Assembly: GCA_016787725.1 (NCBI GenBank)
Contig: JAEUTZ010000025.1
Span: 1 to 64,000, forward strand
Length of the DNA: 64,000 nt
Source: Cyclobacteriaceae bacterium
GTDB lineage: Bacteria; Bacteroidota; Bacteroidia; Cytophagales; Cyclobacteriaceae
Direction of reading: 5' to 3'
In this document: positions 8,708 through 17,698 of the stretch, in pieces
How positions within the stretch are numbered: position 1 is the stretch's first letter
Layout: each line of letters begins with the position of its first letter
The notes under the pieces: generated by a model
What the model saw: only the letters and a program-made list of their open reading frames with translations
Database searches by the model: none
What the model was told of the DNA's origin: nothing
Program-made: the position numbers and the translations under genes

Positions 8708-9758
8708 TCACGGCAGCTAGTTCAGTAGAAATACGGACTAATGGAAATTTAATATAGTTTTCTTTCCCCGCCTTTACCTGCACAAACGGATTCTCGCTGA
8801 AGAAAGAATAGGAGCGCTGTAGACGACTAAAGGCATTCAGACTATCCTGATGGAGCAAAAGCCGGTCGTTGATGGTATGTTGCAATACCAGATATTCATC
8901 ACCTTCTTCCAGGTACAACCGGATGACCAGCGGTGACTGTTTTGAAATCAGCGTATTCCGGACTATGGCATCGATGGTAACCAACAAGGAGCCGGGTATG
9001 AGTTGTATACTTTCAGTATCCCGAACGGAGTTAAGAAGGTTAAGTTGATTTTGATATTTAAAGTTCAACAACTTGATCAGGTGGTCCGCAGCCTGAAGTT
9101 CTTCTTCCATCGAAATCAGTTCTTTATGTCGATTGACCAGGCTATACCGGTAAATTCCTGCCAGATAATCGATTTGTTCTTCAGCCTGATCAACATTGTG
9201 CTGCATAGTCAGAATCAGATTCTCAAGGCTTTCATACAAAAGATCCGGATTGATTTCGTTTTTGAAAGACGTAAAATCTGCTTCCAGTTTTTCGCGCATT
9301 TTCTTTTCTTGCTGAATAAGTAAAATATTTTCGCGGTTCAGGTAAAAATTGCTAAAGAAAAGTGCATTATAGAGTAAACCAATCACACCGTAAATCGAAA
9401 GAAACAATCTTAGCTCACTCGTATTGATGGTGAATCCGATCACCCATTTGTAGTATGCCCAAATGGCGATTGCAATCAAAGCCAAGGAAACACCAAGAGT
9501 CGCCAAAATCTGCACGATAATTCTACGTCTTACTTTTTGCTTCGCTAACCATTTTTCAGAAATGGAAAGCGTAATCCGCATCGCTTCGAGTGAAATGTAG
9601 GCCAACCCGATGCACACGTACACTTCGGCACTGCTCGCTATATTTTTTAAGTCAGAGAAATTATTATTGATCAACAAAATCAAAAAATATACCATCACAC
9701 CGGCCACCGGTGGTGCGAGGATTCGAAACAAAGCGTGATGGATGAAGATTCGGTTCAT
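8700..9758 (-). CDS. Degenerate LytS-type sensor kinase (probable pseudokinase)
   Basis: This 352-residue protein has about four membrane segments in residues 10-140, a coiled linker, and a region that aligns with the LytS kinase domain of the next gene upstream. The motif that carries the phospho-acceptor reads INPDLLYESLEN, with D172 where the partner has H172 (ISPHYLFNCLN). The N-box reads IDAIVRNTLISK where the partner has VENAVKHNKISK, so the Mg-binding Asn is lost. The glycine-rich ATP lid is not recognisable. It should not autophosphorylate. It overlaps its neighbours by 4 and 8 bases, so it is co-translated with the active kinase and the regulator. A role as heterodimer partner or modulator is inference. 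Confidence 0.85.
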   Translation of the reverse strand: MNRIFIHHALFRILAPPVAGVMVYFLILLINNNFSDLKNIASSAEVYVCIGLAYISLEAMRITLSISEKWLAKQKVRRRIIVQILATLGVSLALIAIAIWAYYKWVIGFTINTSELRLFLSIYGVIGLLYNALFFSNFYLNRENILLIQQEKKMREKLEADFTSFKNEINPDLLYESLENLILTMQHNVDQAEEQIDYLAGIYRYSLVNRHKELISMEEELQAADHLIKLLNFKYQNQLNLLNSVRDTESIQLIPGSLLVTIDAIVRNTLISKQSPLVIRLYLEEGDEYLVLQHTINDRLLLHQDSLNAFSRLQRSYSFFSENPFVQVKAGKENYIKFPLVRISTELAAVNE

Positions 9759-10819
9759 GCCAACGAATAGGATGGATGTGTAGATGCTTTTTCCTGCTCC
9801 TTGATTACCGGTAAAACAACAGTAAAGTGGGCTTCGTTTTTAATCAATACTTTTTCATTGGTAAAAAACTGGTACCGACTGATGATGTTGTTTAGACCAA
9901 TATGAAAGCTTTCCGTTTTTTCGGATGTGGTTTTGGAGTTACTGACCAAAAGATGTGTATTGTCCTGAGCTGAAATGTAGATTAATAACGGTTGTTCTTT
10001 TGAAATTTTATTATGCTTAACCGCATTCTCTACCAGGAGTTGTAAAGTCATCGGGGGAATCTGTGTAGTGTAGAGGCTTTTCGGTAAATTAATTTCCAGG
10101 GTGAGGTGTTGTTCGTAGCGAACCTGTAACAGGTAATAATAGGCTTTAACAAAGTCAATTTCATCGCGTACAGTTACCAGTTTTTGCTTTTGATTGTCGA
10201 TTACATACCGGAATGTATCGGCCATGCGTCTGATAAACTGCTCAGCCATGAATGTATCTTTAAACAGGAGCGAGGATACCGTATTGAGGCAGTTGAACAG
10301 ATAGTGCGGACTGATTTGTGTTTTCAACGATTGGAACTGCAATTCCAGTTGAAGCCTGTCCAATCGCATTTCTTCCACTTGATTTTTAGCGTAGTACCGA
10401 TAGGAATAGAAAAGTCCATAAAAGATTTCATAAATGAATAACGTTATGATGAGCAGGACGGCCAACTTGATCGCATCATCATTGCGGGTTTCAAGCAGGA
10501 GTAAACTGGCAGAAATCATAAAAATGATGACCAGGGTTCCGTTCAGGAAAAATCCGGAAACGAATCGAAGCAGGAATTGAGTACGCCAAGTAATCCATCG
10601 ATCAAGCAGTTTATCAACTTGCCAGGCCAGGAAGCCGGCCAGGTTGGTTATAATCGTACTGATCAGAAATTCATAGGCCTCAAACTGAAGAGACGGAAAA
10701 CGACCCTGTAAGCTATAAAATAGATAAACAAAGTAGAGCACCCCCAATGTGGTGCAGATGAGCGCCAGCAATCCATATTTCTTCATGACTCGGCTTTGTA
10801 GAAGGGTAGGAAGAGCCAT
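9755..10819 (-). CDS. LytS-family sensor histidine kinase
   Basis: This 354-residue protein has four to five membrane helices (about residues 14-140) and a linker coiled coil (145-165). The His_kinase domain has phospho-acceptor H172 in QISPHYLFNCLN. The ATPase part has the N-box LLVENAVKHNKISK and the glycine-containing HIGLNNIISRY. All residues needed for catalysis are present, unlike its neighbour. An alternative start at Met12 (MKKYGLLALI) would remove a short N-terminal stretch. Its stop overlaps the next gene by 4 bases (ATGA). It follows the S-D-H-Y repeat protein by 54 bases, so the two may be cotranscribed. The signal sensed is unknown. Confidence 0.92.
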   Translation of the reverse strand: MALPTLLQSRVMKKYGLLALICTTLGVLYFVYLFYSLQGRFPSLQFEAYEFLISTIITNLAGFLAWQVDKLLDRWITWRTQFLLRFVSGFFLNGTLVIIFMISASLLLLETRNDDAIKLAVLLIITLFIYEIFYGLFYSYRYYAKNQVEEMRLDRLQLELQFQSLKTQISPHYLFNCLNTVSSLLFKDTFMAEQFIRRMADTFRYVIDNQKQKLVTVRDEIDFVKAYYYLLQVRYEQHLTLEINLPKSLYTTQIPPMTLQLLVENAVKHNKISKEQPLLIYISAQDNTHLLVSNSKTTSEKTESFHIGLNNIISRYQFFTNEKVLIKNEAHFTVVLPVIKEQEKASTHPSYSLA

Positions 10820-10873
10820 AACTCTCTTAAACTACTCAAAATCTTAGAAATCATCAGTTATTAGCTGCCTAAC

Positions 10874-12289
10874 TCAATTTTCAATGGCGCGCAATGCCCG
10901 TCCGTAATAAGTTTCTGAACGGATCTCCCTGGCAACCGCGCGATAAGCATCTTTCACGGTAGCACTGCTCTTCTTCACGGTAGGTGCAGCATCGACCAAC
11001 ACTTCGGTGATGTAATGGTCGGAGTCTATCTCAGCTGCTGCCTGAAGTACAGCCAGTAACTTTCCATCCGTCAGGTTCGATACCGAAAGGGCAGTTTGCA
11101 AGGTTTGTGATTTATAGTGATCACTCTCCATGGTATTACAATACGCTACCAGTTTCTTATAATGTTCCTCTTTCAGGTCTTGCTTTTTTAACAGGGTTGT
11201 TAACACCTCGGTACGGTAATGATCCGAATCAATGGAGGAAGAAATTGACAGAAGACTTGAAAGCACCTCACTGTCGATGGGCTTGTCCAGCATATCTTTG
11301 ATTACCTGGGTGATGTAATGATCCGATTCAATTCCTTTTACAGATTCCACAACTTTTTGGTAGGAGGCAGCCGAAAGTTCATGGTTCAGTGCTTTGGTTA
11401 ATACCACAGTCCGGTAATGATCGGAGTCGATCGATTGTGTGGTTTTGATCATTTCAGTCATGACGGCATCATCGAGATTGGGTTGGCGCAACAAGGCAGT
11501 GAGTACTTCAGTTTTGTAATGATCGGATTCCATTTTGGAAGTTGAAGCAAGAACAATTTTTACACTTTCCAAAGAAGCAGGTTGAGCCCGTAACGCTTCC
11601 TTTATGATTTGAGTTTTGTAATGATCGGAATCCATTTTATTGGTAGCAGCAAAGACAGCTTCAATGGCCTCCTTATTTTTCATGAACAGAGCCATATTAT
11701 CATCAAAAAACTCGGTGAGGTAGTGATCAGAATCCATTCCCGCTGCAACCCGGCTGATAATTAACGGATAGTCTTTTGTCTGAATGGGTAATTTCATCAG
11801 AAGTCGGGCATAATGTGATTTCATATAGCTGCCGTTCAAGGCATTAATTTCATTGAGCACACCTTGCACGCCACCCTTCCGGTAAAACCGGTTAACACGA
11901 CTTTCGGCAGCTACGGAAGTGGTGCGCACCACTTCCGGGAGAATTTCCGAAAGCCATTTGCGACCTTCCGGTTCATAAGCAACCTGGGTTCTTCCTTCGT
12001 AATATTCACGCTTGATGGTATTTCCCTCCGCACTGAGCTTAATGGTGCGTCTGCTGCCAAAGGTGGTTTTGGTAATCTCCAGGTACCCATCCGGTGATAA
12101 ACTCTTAATATCACGGTCATCATCGGTAACCTCGATTTTACCTCGGACTTCAATATTGAAGCTATTGAACCCATCGGAATTTTTAAAGGTCATTTTGGCG
12201 CTGCTTCCGGAGGCATAAATTTGGGTAGAAGACTGTCCAAAGGCCGCGGTACCCATCAACAGGATAAAATAGATGTAGCTCAACTTCAT
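10874..12289 (-). CDS. Exported alpha-solenoid protein with eight S-D-H-Y repeats
   Basis: This 471-residue protein starts at the ATG that opens a signal peptide (MKLSYIYFILLMGTAAFGQ). The open frame extends 48 codons upstream without any such signal. Residues about 20-165 form a beta-rich domain with EVRGKIEVTDDDRDIKSLSP. From about residue 183 the protein consists of eight copies of a 33-34-residue helical repeat, each opening with (M/I)(D/E)SDHY. A similar head domain and SDY-type repeats occur, as far as I recall, in uncharacterised extracytoplasmic proteins and in tails of M56-type peptidases. The regularity suggests a HEAT-like solenoid for protein binding. It lies directly upstream of the LytS/LytTR genes on the same strand. 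The function is unknown. Confidence 0.88.
   Translation of the reverse strand: MKLSYIYFILLMGTAAFGQSSTQIYASGSSAKMTFKNSDGFNSFNIEVRGKIEVTDDDRDIKSLSPDGYLEITKTTFGSRRTIKLSAEGNTIKREYYEGRTQVAYEPEGRKWLSEILPEVVRTTSVAAESRVNRFYRKGGVQGVLNEINALNGSYMKSHYARLLMKLPIQTKDYPLIISRVAAGMDSDHYLTEFFDDNMALFMKNKEAIEAVFAATNKMDSDHYKTQIIKEALRAQPASLESVKIVLASTSKMESDHYKTEVLTALLRQPNLDDAVMTEMIKTTQSIDSDHYRTVVLTKALNHELSAASYQKVVESVKGIESDHYITQVIKDMLDKPIDSEVLSSLLSISSSIDSDHYRTEVLTTLLKKQDLKEEHYKKLVAYCNTMESDHYKSQTLQTALSVSNLTDGKLLAVLQAAAEIDSDHYITEVLVDAAPTVKKSSATVKDAYRAVAREIRSETYYGRALRAIEN
10990..11737 (-). repeat. Eight tandem coding repeats of about 100 bp (S-D-H-Y motif)
   Basis: Within the solenoid gene the motif codons for SDHY recur eight times. 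Spacing in residues is 34, 34, 34, 33, 33, 34 and 34. The nucleotide sequence is diverged outside the motif, so this is an old protein repeat rather than a recent DNA amplification. On the plus strand the copies appear as (a/g)taatg(g/a)tc-type blocks. Confidence 0.85.
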
Positions 12290-12392
12290 ACGTATACTTT
12301 TTACTTCTTTAACGGTACAAAGGTGGGGTAGGGATGCCTTGACCACAACCCTAATGAAATGAACTGCAGGATTGATGTATTGAGTTGTAATT

Positions 12393-13193
12393 TCAACCCG
12401 GTTTGGAAAATCCGCGCTGTCTGCGGGCCTCAAAGACCACTACAGCAGCCGCATTGGATACGTTCAGAGAATCGATTTGACCTTGCATGGGAATGATGAT
12501 ATTGGCGGTACTGTTTTTTACCCAAAGATCTGAAAGCCCTGTGGCTTCCGTACCCATGACAATGGCAGTGGGCTTGGTAAAGTCAGTTTCGTGATAAGGC
12601 TTGGAAGCCTTTAAGTAGGTACAATATATGGCAACAAGATTCTTTTTCAACCAGGCAATGGTTTGCTCGCTGGTTGCGGATGCAATCTGTTTTGTAAAAA
12701 GGCACCCAACGCTGGATCGAATCACATTGGGGTTATAAAAGTCAGTTTGCGGATCACAAATAATCACCGCATCTACTCCCGCAGCATCCGCGGTGCGAAG
12801 AATGGCACCCAGGTTCCCCGGCTTTTCAACTGCTTCTACGATCAGCACGAGCGGATTCTTGCTCAACTGGATATCTTCCAAACGATGGGTTTTCTGTTCC
12901 GCCACCGCCAGGATGCCACCCGTACTTTCACGGATGGCGATTTTATCAAAAACTTCTTTTGATACAGGAACCAACAATTTGTCATCGCTCAGCAGGTCGC
13001 CCGATATTTCCTTATCCAGAATTTCTTCACAGAAAAAGATGTTCCCGATCCGGTACCCGGCTTGCAAGGCCATTTTTACTTCCTTTGCGCCTTCAATGAT
13101 GAACAGTTGTTGTTTTCTCCGTTCGCGTGGCTTTTCCAACGCGAGCAAACTCTTAATCTTCGGGTTTTGGGTACTGGTGATCAGGAAGTGCAT
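12393..13193 (-). CDS. TrmH/SpoU-family RNA 2'-O-methyltransferase
   Basis: This 266-residue protein (from Met6 of the longest frame, MHFLITSTQNPKIKSL, the usual N-terminus in this family) transfers a methyl group from SAM to a ribose 2'-OH of tRNA or rRNA. The N-terminal substrate-binding domain covers residues 1-95. The SpoU catalytic domain shows the three family motifs: EKPGNLGAILRTADAAGVD (motif 1), IVMGTEATGLSD (motif 2) and IIPMQGQIDSLNVSNAAAV (motif 3, the SAM-binding knot). The exact RNA target cannot be told from sequence alone. It is divergent from another methyltransferase gene at 13278. Confidence 0.92.
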   Translation of the reverse strand: MHFLITSTQNPKIKSLLALEKPRERRKQQLFIIEGAKEVKMALQAGYRIGNIFFCEEILDKEISGDLLSDDKLLVPVSKEVFDKIAIRESTGGILAVAEQKTHRLEDIQLSKNPLVLIVEAVEKPGNLGAILRTADAAGVDAVIICDPQTDFYNPNVIRSSVGCLFTKQIASATSEQTIAWLKKNLVAIYCTYLKASKPYHETDFTKPTAIVMGTEATGLSDLWVKNSTANIIIPMQGQIDSLNVSNAAAVVVFEARRQRGFSKPG

Positions 13194-13251
13194 AGAATCA
13201 AAATTCAAGATTCAAATGGCAAGATCAAAGAGCCAGCTGCCGGTTATTTCT

Positions 13252-13259
13252 TAATTTTG
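13252..13259 (+). promoter_or_regulatory. Bacteroidota -7 element TAATTTTG
   Basis: The sequence matches the TAnnTTTG consensus exactly. A start of transcription about 7 bases later leaves a leader of roughly 12 bases before the TTG start at 13278. No clear TTG -33 element is visible at the usual spacing. Confidence 0.45.
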
Positions 13260-13277
13260 TATTTCAATTTTTAAATT

Positions 13278-14168
13278 TTGAATCTAATCCATCCTTCTTC
13301 CTGGTCCGAGTATGAACTGATGGACAGCGGAAATTTTGAAAAGCTGGAACGCTTTGGCAAAATAATCCTCATCCGACCGGAACCTCAAGCCATTTGGGAA
13401 GCAGTGCTTTCGGAAAGTGAGTGGAATCAAAAAGCCCATGCCCACTTTACCCGCGAACAGAAAGACAACTTTCGATTTGGAGAAGAGGTAAAAGGTGGCT
13501 GGAATAAGCTCAAGCCCATGGAGGATAGTTGGCAGATCAAGTATCAATATCAATCGCTGCAACTAACCTTGCGTCTTGCGTTGACGGGTTTTGGTCATGT
13601 GGGGCTATTTCCTGAACAGGGTTCCAATTGGAATTTTATTTATGATAGGATATCATCCTGGCCTCAGAAGGGGAAAGTGTTGAATCTTTTTGCCTACACA
13701 GGGGCGGCTTCGGTAGTGGCCCGGGCTGCTGGTGCTGAGGTAACCCATGTGGATGCTTCGCGACCGGGATTGAATTGGGCAAATCAGAATATGACCTTAA
13801 ACCAACTCAAGGATATACGTTGGGTGTATGAAGATGCGCTCAAGTTTGTAAAGCGGGAAGTGAAGCGCGGCCACCATTATAATGGTATTATTATGGACCC
13901 GCCACCGTATGGCCGCGGGCCCGAAGGTGAGAAGTGGACATTGCAGGAAAAGTTAAACGAGTTGGTATACCTTAGCAGTCAGCTTCTGGAACCCACCTCT
14001 GCATTCTTTATTCTTTCCATGTATGCAGTTGGTTTATCACCGCTGGTTGGATTAAATGTCGTGAAAACACATTTTCCCGGTGTAACCCCAGAGTACGGAG
14101 AATTTTTTCTGAAATCAAAAACAGAACGCGATTTACCGATGGGAACATTTTTACGCTTCACCCGGTAG
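13278..14168 (+). CDS. Class I SAM-dependent methyltransferase (Methyltrans_SAM, RlmI-like)
   Basis: This 296-residue protein has a SAM-binding Rossmann fold: motif I VLNLFAYTGAASVVARAAGA (about residues 134-153), the acidic HVDASRPGL, and the catalytic-loop motif MDPPPYGRGPEGEKW (about 211-225). This is the pattern of the RlmI/PF10672 family, which methylates cytosine C5 in 23S rRNA, although the PUA domain of RlmI is missing. The start is TTG. The segment before the first internal Met (SSWSEYELMDSGNFEKLERFG) belongs to the conserved family N-terminus, so the TTG start is preferred over a later ATG. Confidence 0.85.
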   Translation: MNLIHPSSWSEYELMDSGNFEKLERFGKIILIRPEPQAIWEAVLSESEWNQKAHAHFTREQKDNFRFGEEVKGGWNKLKPMEDSWQIKYQYQSLQLTLRLALTGFGHVGLFPEQGSNWNFIYDRISSWPQKGKVLNLFAYTGAASVVARAAGAEVTHVDASRPGLNWANQNMTLNQLKDIRWVYEDALKFVKREVKRGHHYNGIIMDPPPYGRGPEGEKWTLQEKLNELVYLSSQLLEPTSAFFILSMYAVGLSPLVGLNVVKTHFPGVTPEYGEFFLKSKTERDLPMGTFLRFTR

Positions 14169-14219
14169 AACTCATTCAACTTTTTATTCTACATACGCAT
14201 CTTATTTAAAATCTGAAGG

Positions 14220-14885
14220 TTGGTTCGAATTCTATTTTTTGGGGGATTGCTCATCGGTTCCATTACCTTAAGCGCACAAACCCTCTATCGTGGTATTGTT
14301 GTAGATTCGGCATCGCTAGCCAGTTTGGTGGATGTGCATATTTCCATAAAGCGCGGAAACCGGGGTACTGTTACCAATACATCCGGTAGCTTTTTGATGT
14401 CGGCAAAACCATCGGACACACTTTTATTTTCGGCTATCGGGTATCACACGGTGGAGGTACCCTTGATGTTTGAAGAAGATGCATTATTTATTTTGCTGCG
14501 GGAAGATCGCCTCTTGCTTAGTGAAATAACCATTCGGTCCACCCGGCTTTATCCCAATCAAATTGCCGACCGAACAAAAGCTCCACCAAGAACATTGAGT
14601 TTAGTAAGCGCATTTGGATCGCCATTCGATTATTTCTGGAAACTGGAACGTGAAAAGAGAAAACTTTCCCGGGTTATTGAAGAGAACAACCGAACCCAAA
14701 CCTTCCGGCAGGTCATTACCGATCCGGATGTAAAAGCAATCATGATGGATGATCATGAGGTGGATGAGGAAACGTATTACAAGTTGATTGAGCAATTTAA
14801 CCTTAAGCATCCAGCGGTCCATTATTTCACTGACCCCGATGCAATTATGGAGGCGTTGCACGGGTTCTTTGAAAAGTTCAAATAG
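14220..14885 (+). CDS. Exported protein with carboxypeptidase-like regulatory domain
   Basis: This 221-residue protein starts at a TTG, preceded by a gaagg-like stretch. No in-frame ATG lies near. A signal peptide (residues 1-19, ending TLSAQ) is followed by a CarboxypepD_reg-like beta-sandwich (about 22-95: YRGIVVDSASLASLVDVHISI, then GTVTNTSGSF and LLFSAIGYHTVEV). This module is common at the N-terminus of TonB-dependent receptors but here stands alone. The C-terminal half is charged and helical without known motifs. Role unknown; it is probably periplasmic. It lies upstream of typA, with 126 bases between the genes. Confidence 0.82.
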   Translation: MVRILFFGGLLIGSITLSAQTLYRGIVVDSASLASLVDVHISIKRGNRGTVTNTSGSFLMSAKPSDTLLFSAIGYHTVEVPLMFEEDALFILLREDRLLLSEITIRSTRLYPNQIADRTKAPPRTLSLVSAFGSPFDYFWKLEREKRKLSRVIEENNRTQTFRQVITDPDVKAIMMDDHEVDEETYYKLIEQFNLKHPAVHYFTDPDAIMEALHGFFEKFK

Positions 14886-14964
14886 CCTCAGATTCAACCC
14901 CTTTTCTAGCCGACTTACCGGGAGGAATAATCCATTCGTCCCCGGTAAAATCCGCAAATAACCG

Positions 14965-14972
14965 TATCTTTG
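14965..14972 (+). promoter_or_regulatory. typA: Bacteroidota -7 element TATCTTTG before typA
   Basis: The sequence is an exact TAnnTTTG match, about 40 bases before the typA ATG. The usual TTG at -33 is not clear. It probably drives typA and the overlapping TPR gene. Confidence 0.5.
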
Positions 14973-15011
14973 CGCCCTTAAAGTTGAAAAAAGCAGCGGA
15001 AAACAAGAGTT

Positions 15012-16835
15012 ATGGAAGTTAGTAAAATCAGGAATATTGCCATTATTGCCCACGTTGACCATGGAAAAACCACCCTGGTTGATAAATTATTGCATGCCGG
15101 TCATCTGTTTAAAGACCACGAAAACCCCGGAGAGCTCATCATGGATAGCAACGACCTGGAGCGGGAGCGGGGCATTACCATTTTGGCCAAGAACGTTTCG
15201 GTACGCTATAAAGATTATAAGATCAATGTAATTGACACCCCCGGTCACAGCGACTTTGGTGGTGAAGTGGAACGTGTACTCAATATGGCCGATGGCTGTC
15301 TGCTGTTGGTAGATGCGTTTGAGGGCCCGATGCCGCAAACCCGGTTTGTACTTCAAAAGGCTTTGCACTTGGGGCTAAAGCCGATTGTTGTCGTTAATAA
15401 AGTAGACAAAAAGAACTGTACTCCCGATGAAGTGCACGAGGCTGTGTTTGATCTCATGTATGCGTTGGATGCAACCGAAGATCAGCTCAACTTTCCAACC
15501 TTTTACGGTTCTGCCAAGCAGGGTTGGATGAGTACCGATTGGAAAAACCCAACCACGGATATCACGGCATTACTTGAGGGCATCATTCAATACATTCCAG
15601 CACCCAAGGTGGATGCCGGAACAACTCAAATGTTGATTACCTCCCTTGAGTATTCTTCTTTCATTGGCCGGATTGCCATTGGCCGGGTTCAACGCGGATC
15701 CGTGAAAGCAGGACAGCAAATCGCCTTGGTCAAGCGCGATGTTAGTGCAGTCGTTAAGACGCGCATCAAGGAAGTATATGTATTTGAAGGTTTTGAAAAG
15801 AAGAAAACGGAGGAAGTGAAGGCCGGTGAGATCTGTGCCCTGGTTGGCCTGGAAGGATTTGAAATTGGAGATACCGTAGCCGATGTTGAAAAGCCCGAAG
15901 CATTAAAATCAATCGCCATAGATGAGCCAACGATGAGTATGCTCTTCACGATTAACAATTCACCATTCTATGGAAAAGAAGGGAAGTATGTTACTTCGCG
16001 CCACATTAAAGATCGGTTGGACCGTGAGCTTGAAAAAAATCTTGCTTTGCGAGTGGGGGATACCGGTTCTGCCGATAGTTTTATGGTCTTTGGCCGTGGC
16101 GTGCTTCACCTTTCCGTGTTGATCGAAACGATGCGGAGGGAAGGGTATGAACTTCAGATCGGGCAGCCTCAGGTAATTTTTAAAGAGATTGATGGGGTGA
16201 AATGTGAACCGATTGAAGAGTTGACCATCGATTTACCGGAGACGGATGCAGGCAAAGCGATCGAAACCGTGTCCATGCGCAAAGGTGAAATGATCAACAT
16301 GGAGCCGAAGAGCGACCGAATGATATTGAAGTTCATGATCCCATCCCGTGGTATTATCGGATTGAGGAATTATTTATTGAACGTGACAGCGGGGGAGGCC
16401 ATTGTTACCCACCGGTTTAAGGAATATCAACCTTATAAAGGAGAAATTCCGGGTCGAATCAACGGCTCTTTAATCGTGATGGAACAAGGTGAGGCCATTC
16501 CTTACAGTTTGCACAACCTCCAGGATCGTGGAAAATTTTTCATTGAACCGGGAGAACCCGTTTATGAGGGCCAGGTCATTGGCGAACATAGCCGCAGTGG
16601 AGATTTGGTTGTCAACGTAACCAAAACGAAAAAACTTACCAACATCCGCGCTTCGGGTTCGGATGAAAAGATGCGGATTGCGCCTGCCATCAAACACACG
16701 TTGGAGGAAGCGTTGGAATACATTCAGGCCGATGAGTATGTGGAAGTAACACCAAAGTCCATTCGTCTTCGCAAGATCTACCTGAACGAGACCGACCGCA
16801 AGCGTGAGCGTAACAAGGCTTTATCGAATGCATAG
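15012..16835 (+). CDS. typA: Ribosome-associated GTPase TypA/BipA
   Basis: This 607-residue translational GTPase has the expected family length. The G domain shows the P-loop AHVDHGKTT (residues about 13-21), switch I with [23 protein letters not shown], and NKVDKKNC as NKxD. The EF-G-like domains II, III and V follow, with the TypA-specific C-terminal domain ([12 protein letters not shown] and [10 protein letters not shown]). BipA binds ribosomes and assists 50S assembly and stress adaptation. Its last 8 bases overlap the start of the TPR gene, so the two are coupled. Confidence 0.97.
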   Translation: MEVSKIRNIAIIAHVDHGKTTLVDKLLHAGHLFKDHENPGELIMDSNDLERERGITILAKNVSVRYKDYKINVIDTPGHSDFGGEVERVLNMADGCLLLVDAFEGPMPQTRFVLQKALHLGLKPIVVVNKVDKKNCTPDEVHEAVFDLMYALDATEDQLNFPTFYGSAKQGWMSTDWKNPTTDITALLEGIIQYIPAPKVDAGTTQMLITSLEYSSFIGRIAIGRVQRGSVKAGQQIALVKRDVSAVVKTRIKEVYVFEGFEKKKTEEVKAGEICALVGLEGFEIGDTVADVEKPEALKSIAIDEPTMSMLFTINNSPFYGKEGKYVTSRHIKDRLDRELEKNLALRVGDTGSADSFMVFGRGVLHLSVLIETMRREGYELQIGQPQVIFKEIDGVKCEPIEELTIDLPETDAGKAIETVSMRKGEMINMEPKSDRMILKFMIPSRGIIGLRNYLLNVTAGEAIVTHRFKEYQPYKGEIPGRINGSLIVMEQGEAIPYSLHNLQDRGKFFIEPGEPVYEGQVIGEHSRSGDLVVNVTKTKKLTNIRASGSDEKMRIAPAIKHTLEEALEYIQADEYVEVTPKSIRLRKIYLNETDRKRERNKALSNA

Positions 16836-17664
16836 ACCATTTCTCATTATATTTTTCCTGCTGAATGTCGGTGTGGGGTTTGGGCAAAATCCAAAATGGG
16901 CCACCTGGGAAACCGAAGCGGATACTTTAATGAGTCAGGAAGATTTTGCCGGAGCCATTAAGTTGTATTCCAAGATCGTTGATGAGTCCAAACTGAAAGA
17001 TCGCACAGCCTACCGGGCGTTGTATAAGCGATCGGTAGCCTATTACAGCTCCGGAGATTTTCAGAGGTCCATTCAGGATATGAATAAATTTATTCCTGAA
17101 TTTCCACAAAGTCATCAGGCCCATATACTTCGTGCTCTTGCTTATCGTGAATTGAACGATATAGACAATCAATTAATTGATCTTGAGGCTGCGCTTGAGT
17201 TAAGCGGAGGAGATCCCCAGTTAATTAAGTGGCGTGCCGGATTGTTGATGGAGAAAAATGAATACGCCCTGGCGAAAGCCGATTTATTACTGGTTCGAGC
17301 AGTTCAAGATGATCCGGAAGTGGAAATGAATCTGGCTTTTACGTATTACTCGTTGCAGCAACCCGATAGTGCCATTATCGCCATCAACAAATCCATTGAA
17401 TTGGATGCTACCTTTGCACCGGCCTACTTGTACGGGGGCTCTTTTTCATTGGAAGAGGAAAATTATGAATTGGCATTGAAGTATCTGGAGGTGGCCCTGC
17501 GGTTGGATCCGGAAAATCTCACGGCCGTTTTTTATAAAGGTATAGCCCTGGTGGAGCTGAAACGGATTTCGGAAGGTTGCCGTTGTTTGAACAAGGCATT
17601 TTATGCCGGGCAAGACGATGCTGCCGATTACCTGAAGCAGTATTGTTACGAAGTATACAAGTAA
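16828..17664 (+). CDS. Exported TPR-repeat protein
   Basis: This 278-residue protein starts at the ATG overlapping the typA stop, because that Met opens a signal peptide ([20 protein letters not shown]). The longer frame has no such signal. The mature protein is a string of about six tetratricopeptide repeats (for example ALYKRSVAYYSSGDFQRSIQ and AFAPAYLYGGSFSLEEENYE-like units). It should be a periplasmic scaffold. No partner is evident; it sits between typA and guaA on the same strand. Confidence 0.85.
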   Translation: MHRPFLIIFFLLNVGVGFGQNPKWATWETEADTLMSQEDFAGAIKLYSKIVDESKLKDRTAYRALYKRSVAYYSSGDFQRSIQDMNKFIPEFPQSHQAHILRALAYRELNDIDNQLIDLEAALELSGGDPQLIKWRAGLLMEKNEYALAKADLLLVRAVQDDPEVEMNLAFTYYSLQQPDSAIIAINKSIELDATFAPAYLYGGSFSLEEENYELALKYLEVALRLDPENLTAVFYKGIALVELKRISEGCRCLNKAFYAGQDDAADYLKQYCYEVYK

Positions 17665-17698
17665 CGGTTACACCCCTGGGTTGTAAATATTGATTTCT

